Assembly: GCA_002338715.1 (NCBI GenBank)
Contig: DDIR01000063.1
Location: 31,205 to 45,682 of the forward strand
Length of the DNA stretch: 14,478 bases
Source: Phycisphaerales bacterium UBA1845
GTDB taxonomy: Bacteria > Planctomycetota > Phycisphaerae > UBA1845
Direction of reading: 5' to 3'
Position numbers and translations under genes: made by a program. A model generated the notes under the pieces. The model was not told the origin of the DNA. It ran no database searches and was given only the letters and a program-made list of their open reading frames with translations. Each line of letters opens with the position of its first letter. Within the stretch, counting starts at the first letter, position 1. Below, piece by piece: positions 6,631-14,478 of this stretch.

Positions 6631-6660
6631 ATGCTATCCATATTCGAGAAACTGGAGGTC
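6631..6660 (+). pseudogene. Truncated four-helix-bundle protein start, second copy
   Basis: ATG at 6631 opens MLSIFEKLEV, which matches the start of four-helix-bundle (S23/IVP-like) proteins and aligns with MFEKLEV at 5202. Similarity ends after ten codons. The frame then runs with unrelated sequence to a stop at 6894, and I see no continuation of the family in another frame. Only ten residues support the call, but its position just after repeat copy 2 mirrors copy 1, which makes coincidence unlikely. Confidence 0.6.
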
Positions 6661-7139
6661 CGCGCATGGACCTTTTATTCGTATGTTCGAACTGCGCGAA
6701 TTCACGGTATGGTTGATGTTGTTGCCTTGGACGAGGCGTTGGCATTGAGTGCCTTGCATGGATGGGCGACGGATTGCGCGATGGCGCTATTGAGTCTTGA
6801 CTCGTTCACCCTTGAACATCTGATCGGCGGCCAATCTTCATTCGTTGATTCGCGACTTCAACTTCAAACCGATTACAACTTCGGACATTATTGATACGAT
6901 ATGTGTTCCGCCGTTCACCTGCCGCGCTACATGTCCAAACATCTTTGTCCATGGCGCATCGAATGTAACCGCGGATTAACAGCATCTTTTCAGAGGCAAG
7001 CGATCCGATACTTTCGTAGGGGTCGATGTGACGCCGATGTCTGATTTTTAAAGCGTTTTGTGCAAAGACTCAGCGGTTATCGGTCATTGATTGCTGATCG
7101 TAAATCCCTTGTTCGGGTACCGTGTGATACTGCACATCC
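6661..7139. other. Gap without a recognised gene
   Basis: The frame entering from the truncated four-helix start stays open to 6894 but matches nothing I recognise and lacks its own start signal. From 6895 to 7139 there are stops in all frames and no RNA gene, promoter or repeat that I can support. Confidence 0.35.
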
Positions 7140-7517
7140 ATGTTGACACCCATGTTCGACAGGGGTATATCTTCCCACCTGCTTTTGGAGACCGATGACG
7201 TGCTCTTGCATTGCCCAATCTATATTCACACGATCATTGCATTGCTCGCCCCCTTCTTTGGCGAGGTAATGCCTGATGCGCCTGGGTCAGACCGTGACCG
7301 CTGCGTGATCGCTGTGCTTGCAAGTGAATCGGCCAACGCGGAGCAGGTCACTTCCGATCCCGACGATCCGTCGGGTGAAAACGTAATGTTCGATGTGTCA
7401 GGTCAGCCGCTATGGATTGAACCCGACACATGGAGCGTCGACGATTCAACGTCAACAAGTGCAGCAGCCCGCCACCATCATCAAAATCGCGGACCACCGA
7501 TTCAGTCCAACGCCTGA
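7140..7517 (+). CDS. Doubtful hypothetical protein, 125 aa
   Basis: This open frame begins MLTPMFDRGISS and includes a hydrophobic patch IHTIIALLAPFFG followed by an acidic, polar region rich in Asp, Ser and Pro, ending in a His/Gln-rich tail. The acidic middle part is more protein-like than chance frames here, but there is no Shine-Dalgarno before the ATG, no domain I recognise and no close neighbour on the same strand. It may be a decayed gene or spurious. Confidence 0.2.
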   Translation: MLTPMFDRGISSHLLLETDDVLLHCPIYIHTIIALLAPFFGEVMPDAPGSDRDRCVIAVLASESANAEQVTSDPDDPSGENVMFDVSGQPLWIEPDTWSVDDSTSTSAAARHHHQNRGPPIQSNA

Positions 7518-7887
7518 GACATCAGCCAGAAACATCGGCCTGAGATATCGGTTCGGGACCGCGTGAAAAGCTGCGGATGCAGTTGCATCGCACTGCGTCC
7601 ATGACAGACACGCCGGATTTTTCCCATTTTTGAGAAGACGAATTGCAGACGGTTGATCCGTCGTCTGGAGAATTGCCTCCGATTCGTGCTTGACCACGAG
7701 ACGGTGCAACCCTCGGAACGGACCGGCGCAGACCGCCTGTAAGTTTCCCCAAACACAGACACAGATACGGAAACCAACACGCAAGAAAAGTAATCGACAG
7801 CCGCCAGTTCGGCGTCGGATGAACCCTAGGCGCACGCGTTCGGAAACCCTGCGCTCCGGTCCTTCGTAAGCCAGTGAGCATAGAACC
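7518..7887. other. Upstream region of the efflux operon
   Basis: The leader region before the adaptor gene probably holds the operon promoter. A small hairpin GACGG-TTGAT-CCGTC lies near 7648. No convincing -35/-10 pair and no regulator gene are visible. A minus-strand open frame crosses the region but reads into the adaptor gene antisense, so I do not accept it. Confidence 0.35.
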
Positions 7888-9057
7888 ATGAAGATTGCAA
7901 AGTTACTGCTTCTCTTATCAGTGATTGCCCAGACCGTCCCCGGATGCACGCAAGCCGACGAATCCGAGGGCGAGCGGGTCGCGCACGGTGAACATTCCGC
8001 ACACAACCGGCATGCTGAGCACAGTGAACATGCCGAGGGTGGCGAACACGGGCGTCACACGATTCTGCTGACAAGCCCCAAGCAGCAGGACGTGACAATC
8101 ACCCAGCAGTACGTCTGCCAGATCCACTCAAGCCGGCACATCGATGTGTGCACCCTCCAAAGCGGTTATCTCGAGGAAATCTCGGTCAAAGAGGGACAGA
8201 AGGTGATGCACGGTGAGCCGTTGTTCAAGATCATCCCGACGCTCTACCAGGCAAGACTCGAAACCGAAAAAGCCGAAGCACAGGTCGCGAGGATCGAGTT
8301 CAACAACACCAAGAAGCTCGTGGAAGAAAACGTGGTTTCAAGTCAGGAACTCGCGCTGGTGGAGGCGAAGTTGGCCAAAGCCGAAGCCCAGGTAAATCTG
8401 GCAGAAGTCGAGCTTGACTTCACAGTGATCAAAGCCCCGTTCGATGGCATTATCGACAGGCTCCACGAACAACAGGGAAGCCTCGTTGACGAAGGCGACA
8501 TGCTTACCACGTTGTCTGACAACAGCCTCATGTGGGTTTACTTTAACGTCCCTGAAGCCCAGTACCTCGAGTACATGGCCGACGAGAAAAACGCGACCGC
8601 ATCCCACGAAATTGAACTGGTTCTCGCAAACGGCAAGACGTTCCCCGAGTCCGGAGCGATCGGGGCGATTGAGGCGGACTTCAACAACGAAACCGGCAAC
8701 ATCGCATTTCGCGCGGACTTTCCGAATCCAAAATTTCTGCTTCGCCATGGACAGACCGGCAAGGTGCTGATCCACCGAAAGTCGCAGGATGCCCTCGTTA
8801 TTCCACAGCGCGCGACGTTTACGATTCTGGCCAAGCGCTATGTCTTTGTCGTCGACAAAGACAACGTCGTCCATCAGCGTGAGATCGTTGTCGAGCATGA
8901 GCTGGAAGACATCTTTGTGATCAAGAGCGGACTCACCCCCGAAGACAGGTTTGTTCTGGAGGGCGTCGCCCAGGTTCACGACGGTCAGAAGTTGGACAAC
9001 ATCGAGTTCCGTACACCTGACGAGGCAGTTTCCAATCAGAAGTTTCACGCCGAGTAA
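7888..9057 (+). CDS. RND efflux periplasmic adaptor (membrane fusion) lipoprotein
   Basis: This 389-residue adaptor of the AcrA/MexA type bridges the inner-membrane pump and the outer-membrane channel encoded next. It has a lipoprotein signal peptide ending VPGC, with the lipidated Cys20; Pro at -2 is unusual. Residues 33-57 hold eight His, six of them in a strict H-x-x period (33, 36, 39, 42, 45, 48) plus 54 and 57. The lipoyl halves are at about 84-116 (GYLEEISVKEGQKVMHGEPLF) and 177-210 (FTVIKAPFDGIIDRLHEQQG), around an alpha-hairpin at about 120-175 rich in Ala, Glu and Lys. The beta-barrel and membrane-proximal domains fill 215-375. Cys77 and Cys88 in the mature protein could form a disulfide. 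Only a weak GTGAG precedes the ATG. The His track could bind metal ions, but the pump is of the drug (HAE1) class, so the substrate is unresolved. Confidence 0.93.
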   Translation: MKIAKLLLLLSVIAQTVPGCTQADESEGERVAHGEHSAHNRHAEHSEHAEGGEHGRHTILLTSPKQQDVTITQQYVCQIHSSRHIDVCTLQSGYLEEISVKEGQKVMHGEPLFKIIPTLYQARLETEKAEAQVARIEFNNTKKLVEENVVSSQELALVEAKLAKAEAQVNLAEVELDFTVIKAPFDGIIDRLHEQQGSLVDEGDMLTTLSDNSLMWVYFNVPEAQYLEYMADEKNATASHEIELVLANGKTFPESGAIGAIEADFNNETGNIAFRADFPNPKFLLRHGQTGKVLIHRKSQDALVIPQRATFTILAKRYVFVVDKDNVVHQREIVVEHELEDIFVIKSGLTPEDRFVLEGVAQVHDGQKLDNIEFRTPDEAVSNQKFHAE

Positions 9058-9111
9058 GCGGAACCTCTCCGCGGTGACGCAACTGTACTGAAACGAGAGC
9101 AAGGCGGACGT

Positions 9112-12100
9112 ATGTTTACAAAAATTCTATATAGGCCCGCACTGGCGATTGTGATCTCGATCATCCTCGTCTTTCTGGGCATGCTGGGGATCGTGACGCT
9201 CCCCATTTCGCAGTATCCGTCGATCGCGCCGCCGACCGTTGAGGTGGCTGTCGCGTATCCGGGTGCAAGCGCCAACGTGTTGGTCGACTCGGTGCTTATC
9301 CCGCTCGAACAATCGATCAACGGTGTGCAGAACATGCGCTACATGGCCTCCGACGCCACGAGCGCCGGTGAGGCGACCATCCGCATTTACTTTGAGCCTG
9401 GAACCGATCCGAACATCAACGTCGTGAACGTGCAGAACCGCGTCAACATCGTCATGAGCCGGCTTCCTCCGCTCGTGCAGCGCGAGGGCATCCTGGTCAG
9501 CCAGGTGGTGCCGAGTCTGCTCATGTACGTCAATATTTTCAGCACCGATCCCGGCGCCGACCAGGCGTTTCTTTACAACTTCGCCAACGCGAATGTGATG
9601 CCAGTGCTCAAGCGAATCCAGGGCATGGGCTTGCCGAGAAACCTCGGTAACCGTGCATACGCGATGCGCGTCTGGCTGAACCCCGAGCGCATGCGTGCGT
9701 ACCATGTGTCCTCCGAAGATGTGATGGAGGCGCTCGCGGACCAGAGCATCATCGGGTCGCCGGGTCGTCTGGGTCAGGCGACGGGCCAAACCTCGCAGTC
9801 GCTCGAATACGTGCTGACGTATGTCGGGCGATACGATCGGCCGGAGCAATATGCGGACATCATCCTGCGAGCGAATCCGGACGGCGAGATCCTGCGACTG
9901 AAAGACGTTGCCAAAGTCGAGCTTGGATCTGAGTTCTTCGATATCTATTCCGACATCGACGGTCATCCGGCGGCATCGATTGTTCTTAAGCAGGCTCCCA
10001 ACTCCAACGCCAGCGCGGTCATCGACGAGGTCAAGCGAGAACTCGACACGATCAAGAAGGAATCGTTCCCGCCGGGAATGGACTATCAGATCGCCTACGA
10101 CGTCTCGAAGTTTCTCGATGCATCGATTGAAAAAGTCATTCACACGCTGCTTGAGGCGTTCGTCCTCGTGTGCCTTGTGGTGTACATGTTTCTGGGCGAC
10201 CTTCGATCCACGTTGATTCCGACGCTGGCGGTGCCGGTGTCGTTGATCGGATCTTTTTTCATTCTCAAACTGCTCGGACTTTCGATCAACCTGATCACGC
10301 TCTTCGCCATGGTGCTTGCGATCGGTGTCGTGGTCGACAACGCCATCGTTGTCGTCGAAGCTGTTCACGCGAAAATGCATGAGAAGGGGCTGTCACCGTA
10401 CCGCGCGTCCCTGGAAGTTTTGCACGAAATCAGCGGTGCAATCATCGCGATCACGCTGGTGATGGCGGCAGTGTTTGTGCCGGTCACCTTCGTGCCCGGT
10501 CCGGTCGGCACGTTCTACGCGCAATTCGGCACGACGATGGCGACATCGATCATCCTGTCGGGTGTGGTGGCGTTGACGCTGACGCCTGTGTTGTGCGCGA
10601 TGATTCTCAAGCCACATACGCAAAACCACACCAAAGGTACGAAGAAACGCTTTGGCATTCGAGCAATTCTGACTTACATCTTCATCGGTCTGCCGATTCT
10701 GGCGCTCGTCACCTACTTGTCGTACTACCTGTGGGGGACGGTCGGTTTCCTGATCATGCTCGTGCCGATTGTGCAGCGACCGTTTGACCGCGCGGTCGAA
10801 TGGGTGGTCGGTGGTTATGCCAGTCTGCTTCGCGGCATCGTGAAGCTTCGATTGTTCACGATCATCGCCATCGGTGCATTCGCGTTCGGCGTTTACGCGG
10901 TCGGCCGCGAACTCCCGAGCGGGTTTATCCCCAACGAAGACCAGGGCGTTATTTATGGAATTATCCAGACGCCTCCGGGGTCGACCCTCGAGTACACCAA
11001 CTCGAAGTCTCACGAACTCCAGAAGATCGCCAAGGAACTCGATGAGGTCACATCGGTGACGTCGCTTGCCGGATACGAAGTGCTAACCGAGGGACGCGGG
11101 TCGAACGCGGGAACCTGCATCATCAACCTCAAGAGCTGGTCCGACCGAACGCTGAACGCACGCGACATCATCGCGGAGTTGGAAGAAAAGTGCGTCAAGA
11201 TGACCAATGTGAAGGTCGAATTCTTCGAACCGCCCGCTGTCCCGGGTCTTGGAGCGGCTGGTGGTTTCTCGATGCGACTCCTCGACAAGACCAACCAACT
11301 CGACTACGCGCGGCTTGGTCAGGTGACTGACGAATTCATGGCCGCCCTTTCCGAACGCAAGGAGTTGAAGGGACTGTTCACGCTGTTTGCGGCGAACTAC
11401 CCGCAATATGAGCTCGTCATCAACAACGATATCGCCATGCAGAAAGGCGTATCGATTCGCAAGGCGCTCGACAATCTCAACATTCTCATCGGAAGTACGT
11501 ACGAGCAGGGCTTCGTTCGTTTCGGGCAGTTTTACAAAGTCTATGTGCAATCGGCGCCGGAGTTTCGACGGTTCCCGGCAGACCTCGACAACATGTTCGT
11601 TGAAAACGAATCCGGTGAGGTTGTTCCGTACTCCGCGTTTATGCACACGGAGTTGAAACAGGGTCTCAACGAAATCACGCGATACAACCTGTATCCTTCG
11701 GCGTCGATTCAGGGCGCACCCGCTCTCGGATACAGCAGTGGTCACGCGATCGCTGCGATTAAGGAAGTTGCAGCCGAAACATTGCCGAACGGTTTTGACA
11801 TCGGTTGGGAAGGCTTGTCGTTCGACCAGGCGAAGTCCGGAAACGAAGCGATCTACCTGTTCATCATCGTCGTGGTCTTCGTGTACCTGGTGCTCGTGGC
11901 GCAGTATGAGAGTTTCCTTTTGCCACTGGCCGTTATCGCCTCGCTTCCTGTTGGACTGTTTGGATCGTTTCTGTTGTTGCGAATGCTCGGGTTGGCCAAC
12001 GATGTTTACGCACAAATCGGCTTGATCATGCTGGTCGGACTTCTGGGCAAGAACGCGATTCTGGTGGTCGAATTCGCCGTGCAACGTCGCCGCGAAGGCG

Positions 12101-12417
12101 CGTCGCTCAAGGAAGCAGCCGTCGAAGGCGGGAAGTTGCGATTGCGTCCGATTCAGATGACGTCGTTTGCGTTCATCTCCGGATTGATCCCGTTGGTTGG
12201 TGCGACCGGTGCCGGTGCAATCGGAAACCGAACGATTGGCGCGACGGGAGTCGGCGGCATGCTGCTGGGTACCGTGATCGGCGTCGTGATCATCCCGGGG
12301 CTTTATTACCTCTTTGCCAAGATGAGTGATGGACGAAAGCTCCTTCGCGATGAGGTGGACGAACCACTGAGCGAAGCCTTTGAGCATGATACCGTCCTAG
12401 AGGAGCGCGCTGACTAG
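9112..12417 (+). CDS. HAE1-type RND efflux pump, inner-membrane subunit
   Basis: This 1,101-residue proton-driven transporter has the usual two-fold layout. TM1 (about 10-28) begins after MFTKILYRPALA and a porter domain follows. TM2-6 (about 343-500) include LAIGVVVDNAIVVVEAVHAK, TM7 is at about 582-597, a second porter domain follows, and TM8-12 run from about 914 to 1075. VGLLGKNAILVVEFAVQRR carries Lys980, equivalent to AcrB Lys940, and RLRPIQMTSFAF has Arg1012, probably AcrB Arg971. The AcrB Asp407-Asp408 pair is Asp409-Asn410 here. The linker after TM6 has an extra hydrophobic hairpin at about 518-554, accounting for much of the length beyond AcrB's 1,049. AAGGCGGA precedes the ATG. A 54-bp gap to the adaptor gene holds a small GCGGA/TCCGC hairpin (9058-9072). 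It appears intact. Confidence 0.95.
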   Translation: MFTKILYRPALAIVISIILVFLGMLGIVTLPISQYPSIAPPTVEVAVAYPGASANVLVDSVLIPLEQSINGVQNMRYMASDATSAGEATIRIYFEPGTDPNINVVNVQNRVNIVMSRLPPLVQREGILVSQVVPSLLMYVNIFSTDPGADQAFLYNFANANVMPVLKRIQGMGLPRNLGNRAYAMRVWLNPERMRAYHVSSEDVMEALADQSIIGSPGRLGQATGQTSQSLEYVLTYVGRYDRPEQYADIILRANPDGEILRLKDVAKVELGSEFFDIYSDIDGHPAASIVLKQAPNSNASAVIDEVKRELDTIKKESFPPGMDYQIAYDVSKFLDASIEKVIHTLLEAFVLVCLVVYMFLGDLRSTLIPTLAVPVSLIGSFFILKLLGLSINLITLFAMVLAIGVVVDNAIVVVEAVHAKMHEKGLSPYRASLEVLHEISGAIIAITLVMAAVFVPVTFVPGPVGTFYAQFGTTMATSIILSGVVALTLTPVLCAMILKPHTQNHTKGTKKRFGIRAILTYIFIGLPILALVTYLSYYLWGTVGFLIMLVPIVQRPFDRAVEWVVGGYASLLRGIVKLRLFTIIAIGAFAFGVYAVGRELPSGFIPNEDQGVIYGIIQTPPGSTLEYTNSKSHELQKIAKELDEVTSVTSLAGYEVLTEGRGSNAGTCIINLKSWSDRTLNARDIIAELEEKCVKMTNVKVEFFEPPAVPGLGAAGGFSMRLLDKTNQLDYARLGQVTDEFMAALSERKELKGLFTLFAANYPQYELVINNDIAMQKGVSIRKALDNLNILIGSTYEQGFVRFGQFYKVYVQSAPEFRRFPADLDNMFVENESGEVVPYSAFMHTELKQGLNEITRYNLYPSASIQGAPALGYSSGHAIAAIKEVAAETLPNGFDIGWEGLSFDQAKSGNEAIYLFIIVVVFVYLVLVAQYESFLLPLAVIASLPVGLFGSFLLLRMLGLANDVYAQIGLIMLVGLLGKNAILVVEFAVQRRREGASLKEAAVEGGKLRLRPIQMTSFAFISGLIPLVGATGAGAIGNRTIGATGVGGMLLGTVIGVVIIPGLYYLFAKMSDGRKLLRDEVDEPLSEAFEHDTVLEERAD

Positions 12418-12427
12418 CGCGGATGTT

Positions 12428-13993
12428 ATGTCGATGCTGTTAAAAATAATGACCAAGGCAAACCGCGTGGCGCCGGTAATCGCATGGACGGTCGCCTGCG
12501 GGTTCGTTCTGCTGCTACCAGCATGTTCGCTTCCCGATCTTCGAATCGCGGAACCGGGACCGACGCTGCCAGACGCTTTCCCGGTGGATTTTCAGCGTCC
12601 GAACGAATCGGGGAGTTCGGCTCAGGTGAGCGTTGAGGACTTTTTCAAGGACCCGGTGCTGACGGGGCTCATCCAGGAAGCGCTCGCCCACAATCAGGAG
12701 TTGAAGATCCTCGCCGAAGAAGTTCAGGTCGCGAGCAACGAGGTCCTCGCCCGCAAAGGCGCATACCTTCCGTTTGTCGAAATCCTGGGGGGTGCGTCCC
12801 TGCGCAAGACACCGCGATTCACACCTGACGGTGCGCTCGAAGAAGAACTGGAAGCCGTTCCTGGAAAGAAAAGGCTGCGACCACGCCTCAACAAGGAGGG
12901 CAAAGTAGAAGCGGAAGTTGAGGAAGTTCCGGGCAGGCATTTCCCTGATCCACTGCCCAACTTTCTGGTGGCGGCTGAGTTCTCCTGGGAAGTGGACATC
13001 TGGAGACAACTCCGCAACGCGCAGGACGCCACGGCGCTGCGTTTCCTCGCAACCCAGGAGGGACGGAAATACGTGGTGACCCGCCTCGTTGCCGAAATCG
13101 CGGAAAACTATTACTCGCTCTTGGCGCTCGACGAGCGGCTTAAGGTCATTGACCAGACGATCGAACTTCAACAGCAAAGTCTGGAGATGGCAAAGGCGAA
13201 GAAAGCCGCGGCCCGAGGAACCGAACTCGCCGTCAAACGATTCCAAGCCGAAGTCAAAAAGAACGAGAGCGAGCGGTTGATCGTCAAGCAGGAAATCGTC
13301 AAAGCCGAAAATCGAATCAACATGCTGCTTGGTCGATTCCCCCAGACGGTCGAGCGTGGAAATGTAAACTTCATGGACCTAAACATCGATGCGTTGAGCG
13401 TGGGGGTTTCACCGGACCTGCTTCAAAATCGCCCCGACATCCGCAGGGCCGAGCTTGAAGTGGAGTCGAGCGGATTGGACGTGAAGTCAGCCCGTGCGGA
13501 GTTCTTCCCGAAATTAAAACTGACGGGTGGCGTCGGTTATGAAGCATACAACGCCCGGTTCTTGCTTGATACACCCGAATCGCTCGCATGGAACATTGCC
13601 GGGGGAATCACGGCACCGCTCATCAACCGGAAAGCAATCGAAGCCGAATACCTCACCGCCAACGCCCGGCAGCTCAGCGCGATTTACGAATACCAGCGCA
13701 CGGTTCTCAATGCCTTCATCGAAGTTGTCAACCGGGTGTCGATGGTCCAGAATTTCCGCCAGAGCATCGCGCTGAAGCAGCAGCAACTCCAATCGCTTGA
13801 GGAGTCGGTTGCTTCAGCGACCCATCTGTTTCAAAATGCCCGTGCGGAGTACAGCGAGGTACTCTTTGCACAGCGGGATCTTCTTGAAGCACGATTGGTC
13901 TTGATTGAGACGAAGAAAGAACAGCTGGCCGCCATCGTCAACGCCTACCAGGCACTTGGCGGCGGAAGCGTGGTGTCGGCTACGAGTGGCTAA
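12428..13993 (+). CDS. Outer membrane efflux lipoprotein (OprM/NodT-type channel)
   Basis: This 521-residue TolC-superfamily channel is the third component of the tripartite pump. A lipoprotein signal ends LLLPAC with lipidated Cys33. Two OEP repeats follow: the first at about 75-305 (DPVLTGLIQEALAHNQELK, GAYLPFVEILGG, then EFSWEVDIWRQLRNAQDA) and the second at about 328-512 (SPDLLQNRPDIRRAELEVES, AEFFPKLKLTGGVGY, AWNIAGGITAPLINR, and the last helices ending NAYQALGGG). The FSWEVDIWRQLRN and LLQNRPDIRRAE motifs are diagnostic of the NodT/OprM group. A charged insertion at about 135-172 lies between the first two beta strands, so probably in a surface loop, and repeats an E-x-VPG unit. It starts 10 bp after the pump stop. 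Several ATGs (12428, 12434) lie close together with only a weak GCGGA upstream, so translation is probably coupled to the pump gene. Confidence 0.94.
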   Translation: MSMLLKIMTKANRVAPVIAWTVACGFVLLLPACSLPDLRIAEPGPTLPDAFPVDFQRPNESGSSAQVSVEDFFKDPVLTGLIQEALAHNQELKILAEEVQVASNEVLARKGAYLPFVEILGGASLRKTPRFTPDGALEEELEAVPGKKRLRPRLNKEGKVEAEVEEVPGRHFPDPLPNFLVAAEFSWEVDIWRQLRNAQDATALRFLATQEGRKYVVTRLVAEIAENYYSLLALDERLKVIDQTIELQQQSLEMAKAKKAAARGTELAVKRFQAEVKKNESERLIVKQEIVKAENRINMLLGRFPQTVERGNVNFMDLNIDALSVGVSPDLLQNRPDIRRAELEVESSGLDVKSARAEFFPKLKLTGGVGYEAYNARFLLDTPESLAWNIAGGITAPLINRKAIEAEYLTANARQLSAIYEYQRTVLNAFIEVVNRVSMVQNFRQSIALKQQQLQSLEESVASATHLFQNARAEYSEVLFAQRDLLEARLVLIETKKEQLAAIVNAYQALGGGSVVSATSG

Positions 13994-13996
13994 AAT

Positions 13997-14059
13997 CCCA
14001 AACCGTTTGCCGGTTGACGTGTTTGCCGGTCGCGACATGTGTTCGATTCACGGTTTGGG
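13997..14059. repeat. Inverted repeat enclosing a tandem-like direct repeat
   Basis: CCCAAACCGT (13997-14006) is matched by ACGGTTTGGG (14050-14059), a perfect 10-bp inverted repeat with a 43-nt interior. Inside, GTTTGCCGGT occurs twice (14005-14014 and 14021-14030) separated by TGACGT. It begins 3 bp after the efflux operon stop. No T-run follows, so it is not a standard intrinsic terminator. It may still act as a transcript 3'-end structure or an operator for the next gene. Confidence 0.6.
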
Positions 14060-14206
14060 TCAGGCATTCATGCCTCCCTCGTTCCCAAGATTCTGTTCAC
14101 AGCGGCTGTGGTTTCAGCGCCTGTAACTTCCCTGTGCCGGACGGTGACTGCCTCGCAAACTCACGTGACGCTCAAGACAGAACTTGTCTCGTCCCGGAGA
14201 AGGCAC

Positions 14207-14478
14207 ATGGACCATCGACCGCGCCCAACACCGTTGGGTGGAACACTTCGTATCGCCACACTTTTCTCACTCGCTCTTTGCACGTTTGCGACGGGTGCGG
14301 AGCAGGGAGCGGCGCCGATCTTTCAAACGCGCTGCACGTTTGACAATCCCGACGCATTAACCGCATGGAATCTGCAAGCGACCGGTGAAGCGAAAAAACG
14401 CATGCCGGCCCCGCACATCGCAGACGGAAAGTTGTACTTGCTCGAATCGTGGTGGCGTTCGTCAGCCGCGGCGGCGGC
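14207..14478 (+). CDS. Secreted protein, N-terminal part, runs off window
   Basis: ATG at 14207 is preceded by GGAGAAGG at a good distance and opens 90 codons to the window edge without a stop. The product starts with a basic region (MDHRPRPTPLGGTLR), then a hydrophobic core (IATLFSLALCTFATGA), a signal peptide probably cut just before the EQGA that follows. The mature part, IFQTRCTFDNPDALTAWNLQ, with TGEAKKRMPAPHIADGKLYLLES further on, resembles the beta-sandwich start of secreted lectin/glucanase-like (LamG or family-16-like) domains. That is inference from pattern, not a firm assignment. It is on the same strand as the efflux operon but 213 bp away and probably separately expressed. Confidence 0.7.
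   Translation, partial: MDHRPRPTPLGGTLRIATLFSLALCTFATGAEQGAAPIFQTRCTFDNPDALTAWNLQATGEAKKRMPAPHIADGKLYLLESWWRSSAAAA

Noticed and set aside
7452..8006. Minus-strand open frame of 184 codons across the efflux leader
   Set aside because: It runs antisense into the adaptor gene's signal peptide and His-rich region, giving Cys/Ser-rich chance sequence.
8338..9102. Minus-strand 254-codon frame opposite the adaptor gene
   Set aside because: It lies entirely antisense to a well-supported adaptor, with no homology I recognise and no start signal.
9127..12387. Long minus-strand open frames antisense to the pump gene (417 and 434 codons)
   Set aside because: They mirror the codon structure of the plus-strand RND gene, are extremely Arg/Asp/His-rich, have no ribosome binding site and match no family.

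Overview
The window looks like a chromosomal accessory region of a moderately GC-rich Gram-negative-type bacterium, most likely a planctomycete (inference). The pointers are an IS1380-type transposase, two starts of the small four-helix-bundle (23S-rRNA-intervening-sequence-like) protein that is abundant in planctomycetes, an ArsR/SRPBCC gene pair, and a long-form HAE1 RND pump with a His-rich adaptor. No rRNA, tRNA or CRISPR array was seen.

Left part (1-2640) is a graveyard. A 5'-truncated IS1380-type transposase runs in from the left edge. It is followed by non-coding sequence, an orphan C-terminal piece of a TolC-family outer-membrane efflux protein on the minus strand, and an unrecognised open stretch without a start codon.

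Middle part (2637-4911) is a serine-recombinase module on the minus strand. A complete 627-residue large serine recombinase has a candidate promoter upstream and a clear intrinsic terminator downstream. Directly beyond that terminator is a 57-codon ORF with a near-consensus ribosome binding site.

The next part (4999-6660) is the most unusual. Two 169-bp direct repeats, about 95% identical with no indels and packed with inverted repeats, lie 1,423 bp apart. Each is followed 34-40 bp later by the first codons of a four-helix-bundle protein gene, cut off after about 21 and 10 codons. Between the two copies lies an intact two-gene operon, an ArsR-type repressor overlapping an SRPBCC/AHSA1 protein, whose promoter predicts a leaderless or nearly leaderless mRNA.

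Right part (7888-13993) is a complete tripartite RND efflux operon in the order adaptor, pump, outer-membrane channel. The adaptor is a lipoprotein with a period-3 histidine track. The pump carries Asp-Asn where AcrB has its Asp-Asp proton pair, and has an extra hydrophobic hairpin in the central linker. The channel has a charged insertion with an internal repeat. A divergent-sequence gap with an inverted/direct repeat cluster follows, then the start of a secreted protein gene that runs off the right edge.
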